From Saccharothrix deserti (GTDB lineage: Bacteria > Actinomycetota > Actinomycetes > Mycobacteriales > Pseudonocardiaceae), in contig NZ_VKAB01000030.1 in assembly GCF_009769385.1 (NCBI RefSeq), positions 62,001 through 126,000 of the forward strand: a stretch of DNA of 64,000 nucleotides, read 5' to 3'. Of the stretch, positions 1-8,460 are shown in pieces; the first letter of the stretch is position 1, and each line of letters begins with the position of its first letter. Below the pieces are notes generated by a model. The model saw only the letters and a list, made by a program, of their open reading frames with translations, searched no databases and was not told the DNA's origin. The position numbers and the translations under genes were made by a program.

Positions 1-686
1 ACGTAGCCGCCGTGCACCGAGAAGCCGATGGAGCAGCGGACGTTGCCGGTGTAGTACGGGTCGCCGCCGACGGTCCCGGCCGCGAACGGCACGGGCGCGG
101 TGACGCCCTCGGTGTTCACCTCGACCGGGCCGAGTGCCCTGGCCTCGGCCAGGAACTCCGCGACCTCAGCGGTCTGCACGCCGGGTTGGACGTCGACCAC
201 CACCGCGCCGCTGCGCGGGTCCGGGTGCCAGCTGGTGACCGCGGACGGCACCTTGCCGGCCGCCGACAGCGCGTCCACGCGGTCCTTGACCCGGTCCAGT
301 TCCACGGCGGTCCGGTCGACCAGCCGTGCCTCGGCGCCCGTGGCCAGGACCCGTTCGGCGGCCTCGGCGTCGGTCACGCCGACCACGAGCACACCCTTGT
401 CCTGGTCGAACCAGCTGCCGCCAAACGACGACCCGGCCGCGGCACGCGCGGACGGCGCCCGCTCGGTGGCCTTCGCCTCCTGGTCGATCCTGGTCAGGGC
501 CTGCTGCACGGTGAGGCCGAACGCGGCCCGCATCGAGGACACCAGTCCCGGTGACAGCTGTTCCGACGACGGTTGTTCCGACGACGGCTGCCCGACCGGA
601 ACCGGCACGGCCTGGGCGGTCGGCGCGACCACCAGTCCGCTCACCACCAGAGCGGTCGCCACACCGACCTTTGTCAACGTTGTCAT
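1..686 (-). CDS. Secreted S1E-type serine protease precursor (streptogrisin/alpha-lytic family), 3' end off the window
   Basis: Reading from the ATG at 686, 228 codons lie in the window and the C-terminal part runs off the left edge. Residues 1-26 are a signal peptide ending in AQA. A Ser/Gln-rich stretch with a duplicated PSSEQ follows, then about 170 residues resembling the Pro_Al_protease propeptide, including the VVVDVQPGVQ segment. Near residue 206 the mature part starts with GGDPYYTGN and CSIGF, typical of S1E peptidases. Catalytic His, Asp and Ser lie beyond the edge, so activity cannot be judged, nor can the presence of a C-terminal chitin-binding domain as in some relatives. The protein is expected to be exported and to mature by cleavage of the propeptide. 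The gene appears monocistronic, with operator-like palindromes 79-116 bp upstream. The family call is firm; the substrate is unknown. Confidence 0.88.
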   Translation of the reverse strand, partial: MTTLTKVGVATALVVSGLVVAPTAQAVPVPVGQPSSEQPSSEQLSPGLVSSMRAAFGLTVQQALTRIDQEAKATERAPSARAAAGSSFGGSWFDQDKGVLVVGVTDAEAAERVLATGAEARLVDRTAVELDRVKDRVDALSAAGKVPSAVTSWHPDPRSGAVVVDVQPGVQTAEVAEFLAEARALGPVEVNTEGVTAPVPFAAGTVGGDPYYTGNVRCSIGFSVHGGY

Positions 687-764
687 GCGCACGTGGTCCT
701 CCTTGTCCGCAGGGAGGCGCGTGGCCGGTGCAGGGTCGGCCACGCGCCAAGGCAAGTCGATCCT

Positions 765-778
765 TGAGAGCGCTCTCA
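765..778. promoter_or_regulatory. LacI-family-type operator palindrome upstream of the protease gene
   Basis: TGAGAGCGCTCTCA is a perfect 14-bp palindrome with a central CG, the form seen in actinobacterial LacI-family operators such as the CebR box. It lies about 80 bp upstream of the protease ATG at 686. The sequence is seen directly; assignment to a LacI regulator is by similarity to known boxes. No lacI gene is in the window. Confidence 0.55.
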
Positions 779-786
779 CATCTGGT

Positions 787-802
787 ACTGGTTTAGACCA
801 TG
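787..802. promoter_or_regulatory. DasR-responsive-element-like site
   Basis: ACTGGTTTAGACCATG differs by few bases from the DasR dre consensus built around TGGTCTAGACCA. It sits eight bases beyond the LacI-type palindrome, upstream of the protease gene. In Streptomyces, dre sites place chitin and N-acetylglucosamine genes under the GntR-family repressor DasR. This suggests, but does not show, control of the protease by aminosugar availability. Confidence 0.45.
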
Positions 803-845
803 CAGCACCCACAGCGCGCCGTCAATCCCCCGGCGACCGCCCCCG

Positions 846-3665
846 TCAGCAGTCCGCGGTCACCAGCGGACCGTGCGTCGACCCGTTCACCGGCAGGCTG
901 ATCTCGTGCACGCACTTCGGCACCTGGCCGAGGTCGTGGATGTCGTCGATGGTCAGGATCGCCAGAGGTCGGGTCAGCCCTGTCCGGGACGCGGCGAAGT
1001 CGATCCGGCCGGTGGCGCCTTCGAACTTGTTCGGCTCACGCAGTTCCTGCGCGACAGCCGCCCGGTGCACGGTGTGTGCCGGACCGGTCCTGGGCGACGC
1101 CTGGTCCGGGTTGGGCACCCTTTCCCGGTTCTGGTTGTTCCGCACCGCCTCCACGAAGAGACTGGCCGCGTCGTAGGCCACCCCGATCCGCTCCCCCGGC
1201 CACGACATGCGGTCGCCGGGCTCGGCGAGCAGCCGTGCGAACTCCGCGACCCGACCGCTCCCGGTGGTCGGGTCGCGGAGTTCGTGGTGACCGGCGCAGA
1301 ACGCGACGAGCGGGCGCGCGCCCGGCTCGGAGCCGGAGGAGACGGTCTGCACGGCCGGCTCGCCCTTGCTCAGGCAGTCCGGCCCGGCCAGGACGACGCG
1401 AGCGCCCATCGACACGTACGAGACGGGGATGCCCTTGAACTCGTTCTCCGACCGCAGGCTGCCCTGCGCGACGAACCGCGAGACGGCGTCGTCGCCGATG
1501 ACCACGGGCCGGTCGTTCCCGCACTGGCCGACGACCTCCTTGAGGAATCCGGCGAACTCCCCTTCCCGGCCGGCGTAGAAGGCGATGTTCTGCTGCCCGC
1601 AGACGATTTCGACCTCGCCGACCCGCTGGTTCCAGAGCCGGACGGCGGGTTCGCCGTCGATCGCCGCGCCCAGTTCTCCGACCAGGCTCTCGAGGTAGTT
1701 GTCCGACAGCCGCCGCGGGTGGTACACGGTGACGGGTTTGCCGACGCTGCGGGCGTATCCGGCGATCAGTGCGGCCTGCACCCGGTTTCCCGGCACGAGT
1801 TGGAAGTACAGCGGAGACCGCTCGCCCAGCGCCTCACCCGTCAACGACGTGGCCAGCACCGGCGTGCCGAGGTCGCCGAGCGCCCCGATGGCGCTCTCGG
1901 TGGCCAGCACGGTCAACCCCATGCCGATGACGCCCACGATCGAGGGGTCGTCGGCGAGCAGGGGCGCGAGCAGGTCGTCCACGACGGTGCGGGCGGCCTT
2001 CATCTGATCACCCCCGTTGGCCACGACCACCCGGAGCAACGGCTCGGAGGCGCTTTGCTTGTTCTGGGCTTTCTGACGGATCAGCACGCCTTCCAGCTCC
2101 TCGGCGACGGAGGCATCGGCGCCGGGATCGCCCATCGAGTGGGTCAGATCGGCGAAGTAGACCACGCTCACCATGGCCCGGACCGGGTTCTCCTCGTGCA
2201 GCCGTTCGGCCACGGCGTTGAGCTCGAACACCGCGAGCTGGACCGCGCGCAGCCGCTTGTCGGAGCTGAACACGTGCGCCGCGCTGTCGCTGTAGCCGAC
2301 GCAGGACTTGGTGCCCTCGATCCACCGGACGGCGACGCCCGCCCTCGGATCGGGCAGGCAGTCGTGTTTCGCGCGCGCCAGCCCCCAGCGGCCACCGGTC
2401 AGCAACCCGGCGACCAGCACGACGCCCACCACCGCGACGACGACCGGTTTCCGTGCGGCCAACGGAGGTCTGCGCGGCTGGAAGCGACCCAGGTCGTGCC
2501 ACGCCGATTCGTCGTCCTGGCTGAGGGTGCTGTCCGTGACGTCGTCGTCCACCTGCGGTGGCAGCCAGGCGAAGACGAACCGCGCGTCGGGGCGCAGCGA
2601 CTGCCGGTGGGCGGGCAACCCGTCCACCCAGGCGTCCAGTTCGGCCTTGATCCGGCTGACCGGCGCCACCGGTCGTCCCGGCTGGAGGTCGTCGGGCTTG
2701 CGTTCCGCCGTGGCGATCACCAGCACCGGGTCGTGCTGGGTCGACTCGTTGCGGACGTCGTTGATGATCCGCAGCAGTTCCCAGCCGCCGTTCTCCTCGG
2801 TGATGCCTTCCAGGAGAACGACCGTGTACGCCGTGCGGCGCCAGCGGCGCAGTCGCAGTCCGCGAGGCCGGTAGGCCAGGCGCAGGTCTTGGAGGAACGC
2901 GTGCACCAGCAGCTTCTTCAGCTGCTCCAGGTTCTCCTCGTCGCGCCTGCCCACCGTGAGGCGTTCGGCGAACCCGGTGAAGCTGGTGGAGTGTCCCGGG
3001 ACCATGAACGGCTGGCGCATCAACCAGCGCGGTTCCCTGCCGACCAACGGCGCGCCGTGCACCCACAACCAGAAGCGCAGTGGGCGGTGCCAGGCCAGGA
3101 AGACCGCAACCAGGAATCGCTCCAAGGCGGACTGCGCGACCGTCTGCGCCACCGCCGCGTGCTGCTCCGCCGCGGCGGAGCTGTCCGTCACCGCGTGCCA
3201 GTCGCGGAGCAGGTCCACGACCGTGCGGTCGTCGCGCCTGTCGCCGGGCGGCAGGCGCTGGCCGGTGAGCCAGTCGACGAGCCGGTAGTGGCGGAAGCAG
3301 CTCAACCGGTCCTCGCCGAACCGGTCGGACAGCAGCCTGCGGTGCAGCACGTCGAGCAGCGGCAGGAGTGGCACCTCGCGCTCGACTCCCGACCACCGCT
3401 CCCTGGCGTCCTCGGCGGCCCGCGCCGCGTCCACGTAGGCGAACGGCACCTTCCGCTTTCGCGGCGCGACGGCCCGGTCGAGGTGGCGGTACAACGCCTC
3501 CAGCACCGGGTTGCGACCGGAATCGCGGATCAGGCACAGCAGCGGCAGCGGGCGGTCGCCGCGAAGATCGCTCCGTCCCGGGCGGAGCCGCCAGCGGGGC
3601 CGGTCGACCAGGCTCCGGGCGACCGACAGCAGCGCGTGGACACCGCGGAACAAAGGGTTGTTCAC
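846..3665 (-). CDS. Single-pass membrane receptor-like protein with type I periplasmic-binding ectodomain
   Basis: The GTG at 3665 is chosen because AAGAGG lies about eight bases upstream; an in-frame extension to 3773 lacks such support. The protein has 939 residues. Residues 1-390 are predicted cytoplasmic. They contain a stretch where a P-loop would be expected but without GK[ST], and a hydrophobic VVLLEG segment followed by a conserved-looking VLVIATAE strand. This suggests a degenerate P-loop domain (inference). Residues about 406-425 form one transmembrane helix. The C-terminal 500 residues resemble the Leu/Ile/Val-binding (type I PBP) fold, with VVGVIGMGLTV, GTPVLATSLTG and SPLYFQLVPG. 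No ABC permease or ATPase is adjacent, so a sensor role fits better than transport. The ligand and output are unknown. No paralogue is seen in the window. Confidence 0.7.
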   Translation of the reverse strand: MNNPLFRGVHALLSVARSLVDRPRWRLRPGRSDLRGDRPLPLLCLIRDSGRNPVLEALYRHLDRAVAPRKRKVPFAYVDAARAAEDARERWSGVEREVPLLPLLDVLHRRLLSDRFGEDRLSCFRHYRLVDWLTGQRLPPGDRRDDRTVVDLLRDWHAVTDSSAAAEQHAAVAQTVAQSALERFLVAVFLAWHRPLRFWLWVHGAPLVGREPRWLMRQPFMVPGHSTSFTGFAERLTVGRRDEENLEQLKKLLVHAFLQDLRLAYRPRGLRLRRWRRTAYTVVLLEGITEENGGWELLRIINDVRNESTQHDPVLVIATAERKPDDLQPGRPVAPVSRIKAELDAWVDGLPAHRQSLRPDARFVFAWLPPQVDDDVTDSTLSQDDESAWHDLGRFQPRRPPLAARKPVVVAVVGVVLVAGLLTGGRWGLARAKHDCLPDPRAGVAVRWIEGTKSCVGYSDSAAHVFSSDKRLRAVQLAVFELNAVAERLHEENPVRAMVSVVYFADLTHSMGDPGADASVAEELEGVLIRQKAQNKQSASEPLLRVVVANGGDQMKAARTVVDDLLAPLLADDPSIVGVIGMGLTVLATESAIGALGDLGTPVLATSLTGEALGERSPLYFQLVPGNRVQAALIAGYARSVGKPVTVYHPRRLSDNYLESLVGELGAAIDGEPAVRLWNQRVGEVEIVCGQQNIAFYAGREGEFAGFLKEVVGQCGNDRPVVIGDDAVSRFVAQGSLRSENEFKGIPVSYVSMGARVVLAGPDCLSKGEPAVQTVSSGSEPGARPLVAFCAGHHELRDPTTGSGRVAEFARLLAEPGDRMSWPGERIGVAYDAASLFVEAVRNNQNRERVPNPDQASPRTGPAHTVHRAAVAQELREPNKFEGATGRIDFAASRTGLTRPLAILTIDDIHDLGQVPKCVHEISLPVNGSTHGPLVTADC

Positions 3666-3850
3666 ATCCGCCTCTTCCGTCGGATTCGAGTTCCGAGCAG
3701 TATCGAGGCGGCCACGCGGACCGATTGTCCAATCCGTCACCCGTGCATTCGATCGAGTGAATGCGAGTGTCATTCAAACCACGATAAATGCGGTCGGGCA
3801 ATACCGGGCGGGGGTGCCGTCCGCATCGCGCGAACGGCACCCGCCGCGGC

Positions 3851-5182
3851 TCAGGAGTTGCGCAGGAACCGGTCCAGCACCCGGACGCCGAACTGCAACG
3901 CGTCCACGGGCACCCGCTCGTCCACGCCGTGGAACAGGCCGGAGAAGTCCAGGTCGGCGGGCAGCTTCAACGGCGCGAAGCCGAAGTTGCGGATGCCCAG
4001 CTGCTGGAACGACTTGGCGTCCGTACCGCCGGACAGCATGTACGGCAGCACCTTCGCGCCGGGGTCCTCGGCCGTGATCGACGCCGTCATCGCGTCGACC
4101 AGCGCGCCGTCGAACGTCGTCTCGACCGGCGGCAGCCCCAGCCACTCGCGCTCCACGTCCGGGCCGAGGAGTTCGGCCAGCTCGCGGTCGAACGCCTCCT
4201 CGCGGCCGGGGAGGATCCGGCAGTCCACGGTGGCCTCGGCGAACGACGGGATGACGTTCGCCTTGTACCCGGCGGACAACATGGTCGGGTTGGCCGTGTC
4301 GCGCAGGGTCGCCCCGATCATCCGGGACAGCGCGCCGAGCTTGCCGACCGCGCCCTCGATGTCGTCCTCGGGGAACTCCAGCCCGGTGATCTCCGACACC
4401 CCGGCCAGGAACTCGCGCACGGACGGCGACAGCACCACCGGGAACCGGTGCTGGCCCAGCTTGGTGACCGCGGCCGCGAGCTTGGCCACCGCGTTGTCGT
4501 TGTGGATCATCGAACCGTGCCCGGCGGTGCCGCGGACCCGCAGCTTGAGCCACCGGATGCCCTTCTCGGCGGTCTCCACCAGGTAGGCCCGGACGTCGTC
4601 CTTCAGCGTGATGGAGAACCCGCCGACCTCGCTGATGGCCTCGGTGACGCCCTCGAACAGCTCGGGCCGGTTGTCCACGAGCCACTTGGCCCCGAACATG
4701 CCGCCCGCCTCCTCGTCCGCCAGGAACGCGAAGACGATGTCCCGGGGCGGCACGATCCCGTCCCGCTTGAACCGCCGCGCGATGGCCAGGGTCATCGCGA
4801 CCATGTCCTTCATGTCGACCGCGCCGCGGCCCCACACGTACCCGTCCTGGACCGCGCCGGAGAACGGGTGCACGGACCACTCGGAGGCGTCGGCGGGCAC
4901 CACGTCGAGGTGGCCGTGGACCAGCAGCGCGCCCCGTGACGGGTCGGCGCCGGCCAGGCGGGCGATCACGTTCCCGCGTCCCTTGGCCCCGGACTCGACG
5001 TAGGTGGTCTCGTAGCCGACCTCGCCCAGTTTCTCCGCGACCCACTCGGCCGCAGCGCGCTCCCCGACGACCGTGGCCGGATCCCCCGTGTTGGTCGTGT
5101 CGATTCTGATCAACTCGCTGGCGAGCGACACGACCTCGTCCTGCGCGAGCCGCAGCCCGGCCCCGTCATCCAAGATACTCAC
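3851..5182 (-). CDS. M20 family metallopeptidase (ArgE/DapE/CPG2-like)
   Basis: This 443-residue protein has the full M20 metal-site signature: HGHLDVVP (His91, Asp93), GRGAVDMKD with bridging Asp123, and ADEEAGG with Glu157/Glu158. A dimerisation (lid) domain fits about residues 190-310, including AGHGSMIH, which carries the lid-domain His of this family. Length is normal for the family. These enzymes remove N-acyl groups or cleave dipeptides with two Zn or Co ions in the cytoplasm; there is no signal peptide. Flanks are non-coding gaps (185 bp to the receptor gene, 91 bp to the stress-protein gene), so it is probably its own transcript. The exact substrate cannot be read from sequence. Confidence 0.9.
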   Translation of the reverse strand: MSILDDGAGLRLAQDEVVSLASELIRIDTTNTGDPATVVGERAAAEWVAEKLGEVGYETTYVESGAKGRGNVIARLAGADPSRGALLVHGHLDVVPADASEWSVHPFSGAVQDGYVWGRGAVDMKDMVAMTLAIARRFKRDGIVPPRDIVFAFLADEEAGGMFGAKWLVDNRPELFEGVTEAISEVGGFSITLKDDVRAYLVETAEKGIRWLKLRVRGTAGHGSMIHNDNAVAKLAAAVTKLGQHRFPVVLSPSVREFLAGVSEITGLEFPEDDIEGAVGKLGALSRMIGATLRDTANPTMLSAGYKANVIPSFAEATVDCRILPGREEAFDRELAELLGPDVEREWLGLPPVETTFDGALVDAMTASITAEDPGAKVLPYMLSGGTDAKSFQQLGIRNFGFAPLKLPADLDFSGLFHGVDERVPVDALQFGVRVLDRFLRNS

Positions 5183-5273
5183 CCGGCCTTCCTACCATCA
5201 GTCACCGGGCGTCCGGGCGGTAGCGCTGGTGATCCGCGAAGGACGCCGGCGACGACGGGGCCGGGCGAAGTGG

Positions 5274-6206
5274 TCAGGCCTTCGGTGAGTCACCCCGCAC
5301 GACCGCGAGCGAGCAGGGCGCGTGGTGGAGCATGGCGTGGCTGACCGAGCCGAGCAGCGCGCGGCGCACCGCTCCGTGCCCGTGGCGGCCGACGACCAGC
5401 AGCGCGGCGCCCTCGGCCTGTTCGATCAGGGCCTGGGCGGGTCGCAACAACGACACCACCTGTTCCGCCCGCACCTCGGGGTGTCGCTCCAGCGGACCCT
5501 CGAGGGACTTGGCGATCAGGGCCTCGGCCGAACTCCGGAGCTGCTCGGCGTCGATGCCCAGCCCGAGCCCCTGGCCCCAGACCCCGCCGGGCGCGAGCGC
5601 GTCCGCCGGCAGTCCGGTGGTGGCGTGCACGGCGACCAGGACGCGGCCGTGCCGGGAGGCGAAGTCCACCGCGAAATCGACCGCGCGGTCGCTCGGCACC
5701 GACCCGTCCACCCCGACCACCACGCGCCCGTCGTCGCCCCCGGCGTCACGGACCACCACGACCGGACCCGGGAAGTGGTGCGCCAGGTCCGCCGTGATCG
5801 AGCCGGTGAACACCCTGGCCAGGCCGGTGGCGCCGGACGAGCCGACGACGAGCAGCACCGCCTCCCGGGCGACCTCGCTCAGCACCGCGGCGGGATGTCC
5901 GTCGAACACACGGGTGTCCACCACGACCCCGGGTGCCACCTCTTCACACTCGTCGGCGAGTTCCGCGAGGTGGTCGTTCGTGTACGCGCGCACGGCCTTC
6001 TCGTCGACCAACTGGGGCAGCGGCATGGACACGGGCGTCACCACCACCTCGGGGAACGGCCCGCGGATGGCGTTCACGATGACCAGGCGCCTGCCTCGGC
6101 TCACCGCCTCGCGCGCCGCCCAGTGGGCCGCCTGCCGCGCCCGCTGCGAGCCGTCGAACCCGACGACCACCGCACCAAGCCCGACCGCACTGTCCGGGCT
6201 GGACAT
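5274..6206 (-). CDS. Tandem-domain universal stress protein (UspA family)
   Basis: The start at 6206 is preceded by GGGAGGTGG at good spacing; the longer frame upstream is not supported. The 310-residue protein contains two Usp domains, about 10-150 and 160-305. Each ends in the nucleotide-binding loop form GxxGxxG...GS: VVGSSGATG then TGSITADLAHH, and VVGRHGHG then LLGSVSHAMLHH. Each domain starts with VVGFDGSQ or VVGVDGSV. This two-domain ATP-binding class is common in actinobacteria and is often under dormancy or hypoxia control; here no DosR box was recognised. It is divergent from the DUF2267 gene, with 136 bp between starts. Confidence 0.92.
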   Translation of the reverse strand: MSSPDSAVGLGAVVVGFDGSQRARQAAHWAAREAVSRGRRLVIVNAIRGPFPEVVVTPVSMPLPQLVDEKAVRAYTNDHLAELADECEEVAPGVVVDTRVFDGHPAAVLSEVAREAVLLVVGSSGATGLARVFTGSITADLAHHFPGPVVVVRDAGGDDGRVVVGVDGSVPSDRAVDFAVDFASRHGRVLVAVHATTGLPADALAPGGVWGQGLGLGIDAEQLRSSAEALIAKSLEGPLERHPEVRAEQVVSLLRPAQALIEQAEGAALLVVGRHGHGAVRRALLGSVSHAMLHHAPCSLAVVRGDSPKA

Positions 6207-6342
6207 CGTCCACCTCCCGTGCTCGGCGAGAACCGACGTCACCTGGGTATCCAGGTCGGCCAAGACCGACACGTGAGGTGGAGGGTTGCGGCACCGGGAC
6301 AAGTGGCAACCCAATGGCCGGCGGACCGAAAGGAGGACGCTG

Positions 6343-6735
6343 ATGAAGGAGCACGAATTGGTTTCGGCCGTGCGCGAGAGCACGGGTATCGGCAGCACCG
6401 ACGACGCCGAGCGCGCCGTGCGTGCCACGCTCCAGGTCCTGGGACGACGCCTGACCGGCGGCGAGACACGCCACCTCGCCTCGCAACTGCCGCCGGCGTT
6501 GTCCAGCGCGTTGCCCGAGGAGGGTGCGGGCGAGCGGTTCGGTGTCGAGGAGTTCTACCAGCGGGTCGCCGCCGAGGAAGGCCGGGACTGCACACCGCGG
6601 CAGGCCCGACAGCACGCGCGAGCCGTGGTCACGGCCCTGCGGAACACGTTGCCGCAGGGTGAGGTGGACGACTTCGCGGCCCAACTGCCCGCCGACTACG
6701 CCGATCTGCTGTCGACCGGGCCGGTGCACCACTGA
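6343..6735 (+). CDS. DUF2267 domain protein
   Basis: ATG 6343 follows a strong AAAGGAGG seven bases upstream. The 130-residue product has DUF2267 features: an N-terminal helix with STDDAERAVRATLQVLGRRL, GGETRHLASQLP, and a second half that repeats this pattern (ARAVVTALRNTLPQGEVDDFAAQLP). It therefore looks like two copies of one helical unit. Such proteins are small, cytoplasmic and of unknown function, and often neighbour stress proteins, as here with the divergent Usp gene. The last codons lie inside a 22-bp tandem duplication. Confidence 0.85.
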   Translation: MKEHELVSAVRESTGIGSTDDAERAVRATLQVLGRRLTGGETRHLASQLPPALSSALPEEGAGERFGVEEFYQRVAAEEGRDCTPRQARQHARAVVTALRNTLPQGEVDDFAAQLPADYADLLSTGPVHH

Positions 6736-6760
6736 GTCCGGGCCGGTGCACCACTGAGTC
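6717..6760. repeat. Perfect 22-bp tandem duplication across a stop codon
   Basis: Two adjacent identical 22-bp copies (6717-6738 and 6739-6760) each contain GGTGCACCACTGAGTC, followed by a decayed third piece, GCACCACTGGGTC. The first copy holds the TGA of the DUF2267 gene at 6733-6735. The second copy is outside the gene. It reads as slippage or local duplication. Confidence 0.85.
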
Positions 6761-6939
6761 GACCGCACCACTGGGTCAACCGGGGGTCCCGCCTGAAGAT
6801 CCCGGCCCGCGAGATCCCCGGCCCTGCGCACCCCTCAACGCGTGCCGCCGTGGCGGAAGCGGCGGCACAACCGCAGGGCCTGGTGACGGCCGGCGTGGTC
6901 ACCCGGGATCTCGCTGTACCGCGCAGCCAGCCCCTCACG

Positions 6940-7070
6940 TTCCACTGCCAGGAAGCCCGAGGCCCCCGACCCCCAATTTCAGTGGAACCGCCTCGGCAAG
7001 GCTACTGTGGCCCCCACCCTGGAATCAACTGCTGTTGCGGAGTAGCTTTGGCGTGCCACTCCCAGTGGAA
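6940..7070. promoter_or_regulatory. Cluster of three TTCCACTG/CAGTGGAA motifs in a 376-bp intergenic region
   Basis: The stretch 6736-7111 has no convincing gene. Besides the tandem repeat it holds TTCCACTG at 6940-6947 and CAGTGGAA at 6980-6987 and 7063-7070. The last is part of a CCACT-CCC-AGTGG inverted repeat at 7056-7068. All lie upstream of the two-HTH regulator gene, so autoregulatory sites are plausible. Function is inferred only. Confidence 0.35.
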
Positions 7071-7111
7071 ATGCGGGCGAGTGGCGGCAGTCGTGCGTAC
7101 GGGGGATGACC

Positions 7112-7861
7112 ATGACCGCGGCCCATCAGCGACTATTCGCCGATATTCTCGACGACCTGTGCCTGCACCCCGGCGACCGGCCTCGGTACACGAATGTGGA
7201 ACTGGCCGAGCAGATCCGCCTCGACGGCGGCGAGATCACGCACACCTACATCTCGCAGTTGCGCCGGGGCGACAAGGACAACCCCACGTGCCGCACGATC
7301 GAGGGCCTCGCCAACGCCCTGCGCGTGCACCCGGCGTGCTTCGTCGGCGGACGCACGCGGCTGCACGGGGACGAGAGACCGGCGTGGCGGCGGGACGCGC
7401 TGAAGCACCTGTTCAACACCGTGTACCCGGCCAACCGGGGCCCGTTCTCGCCGGAGGAGGTCGCCGCCCGGATCAGCGGCGGCCCGTACGGCTCCATCTC
7501 GGCCAACTACATCCGCGAACTCCTGGCCGGCACGAGTGACAACCCGAGGTTGAAGCACATCCTCGGGCTGGCGGAGGCGTTCGGCGCGGCGCCCGCGTAC
7601 TTCTTCGACGACGAGCTGGCCGCTCGGGTCGACGAACAGCTGGAGACCCGGCTGGCGATGGACAAGCTCGGCGTCAACACCGTCATCCTGCGCACCGCGG
7701 AACAACCCCCGCCGCCGGGCGTCCGGAACAAGATCCTGCTCGCCCTGGTGCGGGCGCTGCACCCCGGCGTCGCGGCCGAGGACGCCATCAGACGAGCCCT
7801 GGAACCCGAAGCGTCCGGAGTGGTTGCCGACGGGGTGGTTGCCGATGACGAGTCCCGCTGA
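7112..7861 (+). CDS. Two-HTH XRE/EspR-like transcriptional regulator
   Basis: ATG 7112 is favoured over ATG 7106 because GGGGGA ends five bases before it. The product has 249 residues. Residues 1-80 form one XRE-like HTH (YISQLRRGDKDNP). Residues about 88-180 form a second that closely follows mycobacterial EspR: LFNTVYPANRGP, then YIRELLAGTSDNP, then AYFFDDE. EspR is a nucleoid-associated activator of the ESX-1 system. The gene is 44 bp upstream of a metallopeptidase gene, and the XRE plus ImmA pairing suggests that the peptidase or its partners modulate this regulator. Repeated motifs upstream may be its own binding sites. DNA-binding family is secure; targets are unknown. Confidence 0.82.
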   Translation: MTAAHQRLFADILDDLCLHPGDRPRYTNVELAEQIRLDGGEITHTYISQLRRGDKDNPTCRTIEGLANALRVHPACFVGGRTRLHGDERPAWRRDALKHLFNTVYPANRGPFSPEEVAARISGGPYGSISANYIRELLAGTSDNPRLKHILGLAEAFGAAPAYFFDDELAARVDEQLETRLAMDKLGVNTVILRTAEQPPPPGVRNKILLALVRALHPGVAAEDAIRRALEPEASGVVADGVVADDESR

Positions 7862-7905
7862 CTCAGCCGTGCCGGGCGGCGGACACAGGCCCGGGTGGTG
7901 ACCGG

Positions 7906-8460
7906 ATGAAGGCGAAGGACCTGCGCGAACTGCGCGACGGGCTGATCCGCGAACTCGACCTCGACAAGTCCGCGACCACCGAGGCGGTGTGCGTCCGCCT
8001 GTGCGAGGTCATGGCCCTGCGCCTTCGGCGGGAGATCATCCTGCGGTTCGACGACCTCGGCGCGGGCGGCACGAGCGGGTTGTGGGCGGTGACCGATGAC
8101 GACGTGCACGTCATCATCGTCACCACGGCCCGCAGCTGGGTGCACCGGCTGCTCATCCTGCTGCACGAGATCGCGCACATGCTCTGCGGCCACCAGCCGC
8201 CGCGGCTCGACGCCGAGGAAGGCCGCCGCCTGCTCTACCCGGACCTGTCGCCGTCGATGCTGCAGATCCTGGCGAGCCGGACCGACCTGTCCCGCAAGGA
8301 GGAACGCGAGGCCGATCGCGTCGCGGGCGTGCTGACGCGGGCGTTGATCGAGTGGGCGGGCCGGCGGCAGCACGCGCCGTCCCTGCCGGACGGGGACGAC
8401 CTGGTGACGCGGGCGTGGTATTCGTTCGGGTACTCGCCCGAGCGAGGCCCCCGTGGATGA
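7906..8460 (+). CDS. ImmA/IrrE-type zinc metallopeptidase
   Basis: This 184-residue cytoplasmic protein carries HEIAH at residues 87-91, followed by MLCGH, the zincin motif of ImmA/IrrE (DUF955) peptidases. A later KEEREAD segment could give the third ligand. Family members cleave or regulate XRE-type repressors, for example in ICEBs1 and in Deinococcus DdrO/IrrE. The gene directly follows an XRE-like regulator and overlaps the next membrane-protein gene by eight bases, so the three are likely co-expressed. The actual substrate is not known; the upstream regulator is the obvious candidate. Confidence 0.85.
   Translation: MKAKDLRELRDGLIRELDLDKSATTEAVCVRLCEVMALRLRREIILRFDDLGAGGTSGLWAVTDDDVHVIIVTTARSWVHRLLILLHEIAHMLCGHQPPRLDAEEGRRLLYPDLSPSMLQILASRTDLSRKEEREADRVAGVLTRALIEWAGRRQHAPSLPDGDDLVTRAWYSFGYSPERGPRG

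Noticed and set aside
873..4586. 1237-codon open frame on the plus strand
   Set aside because: It is antisense to the receptor-like gene and the M20 peptidase gene, has His/Gln/Arg/Pro-rich composition without domains, and arises from third-position GC bias.
5183..5273. A small gene between the M20 peptidase and stress-protein genes
   Set aside because: The only frame (71 codons from 5073) is mostly antisense to the peptidase and ends in an Arg-rich run.
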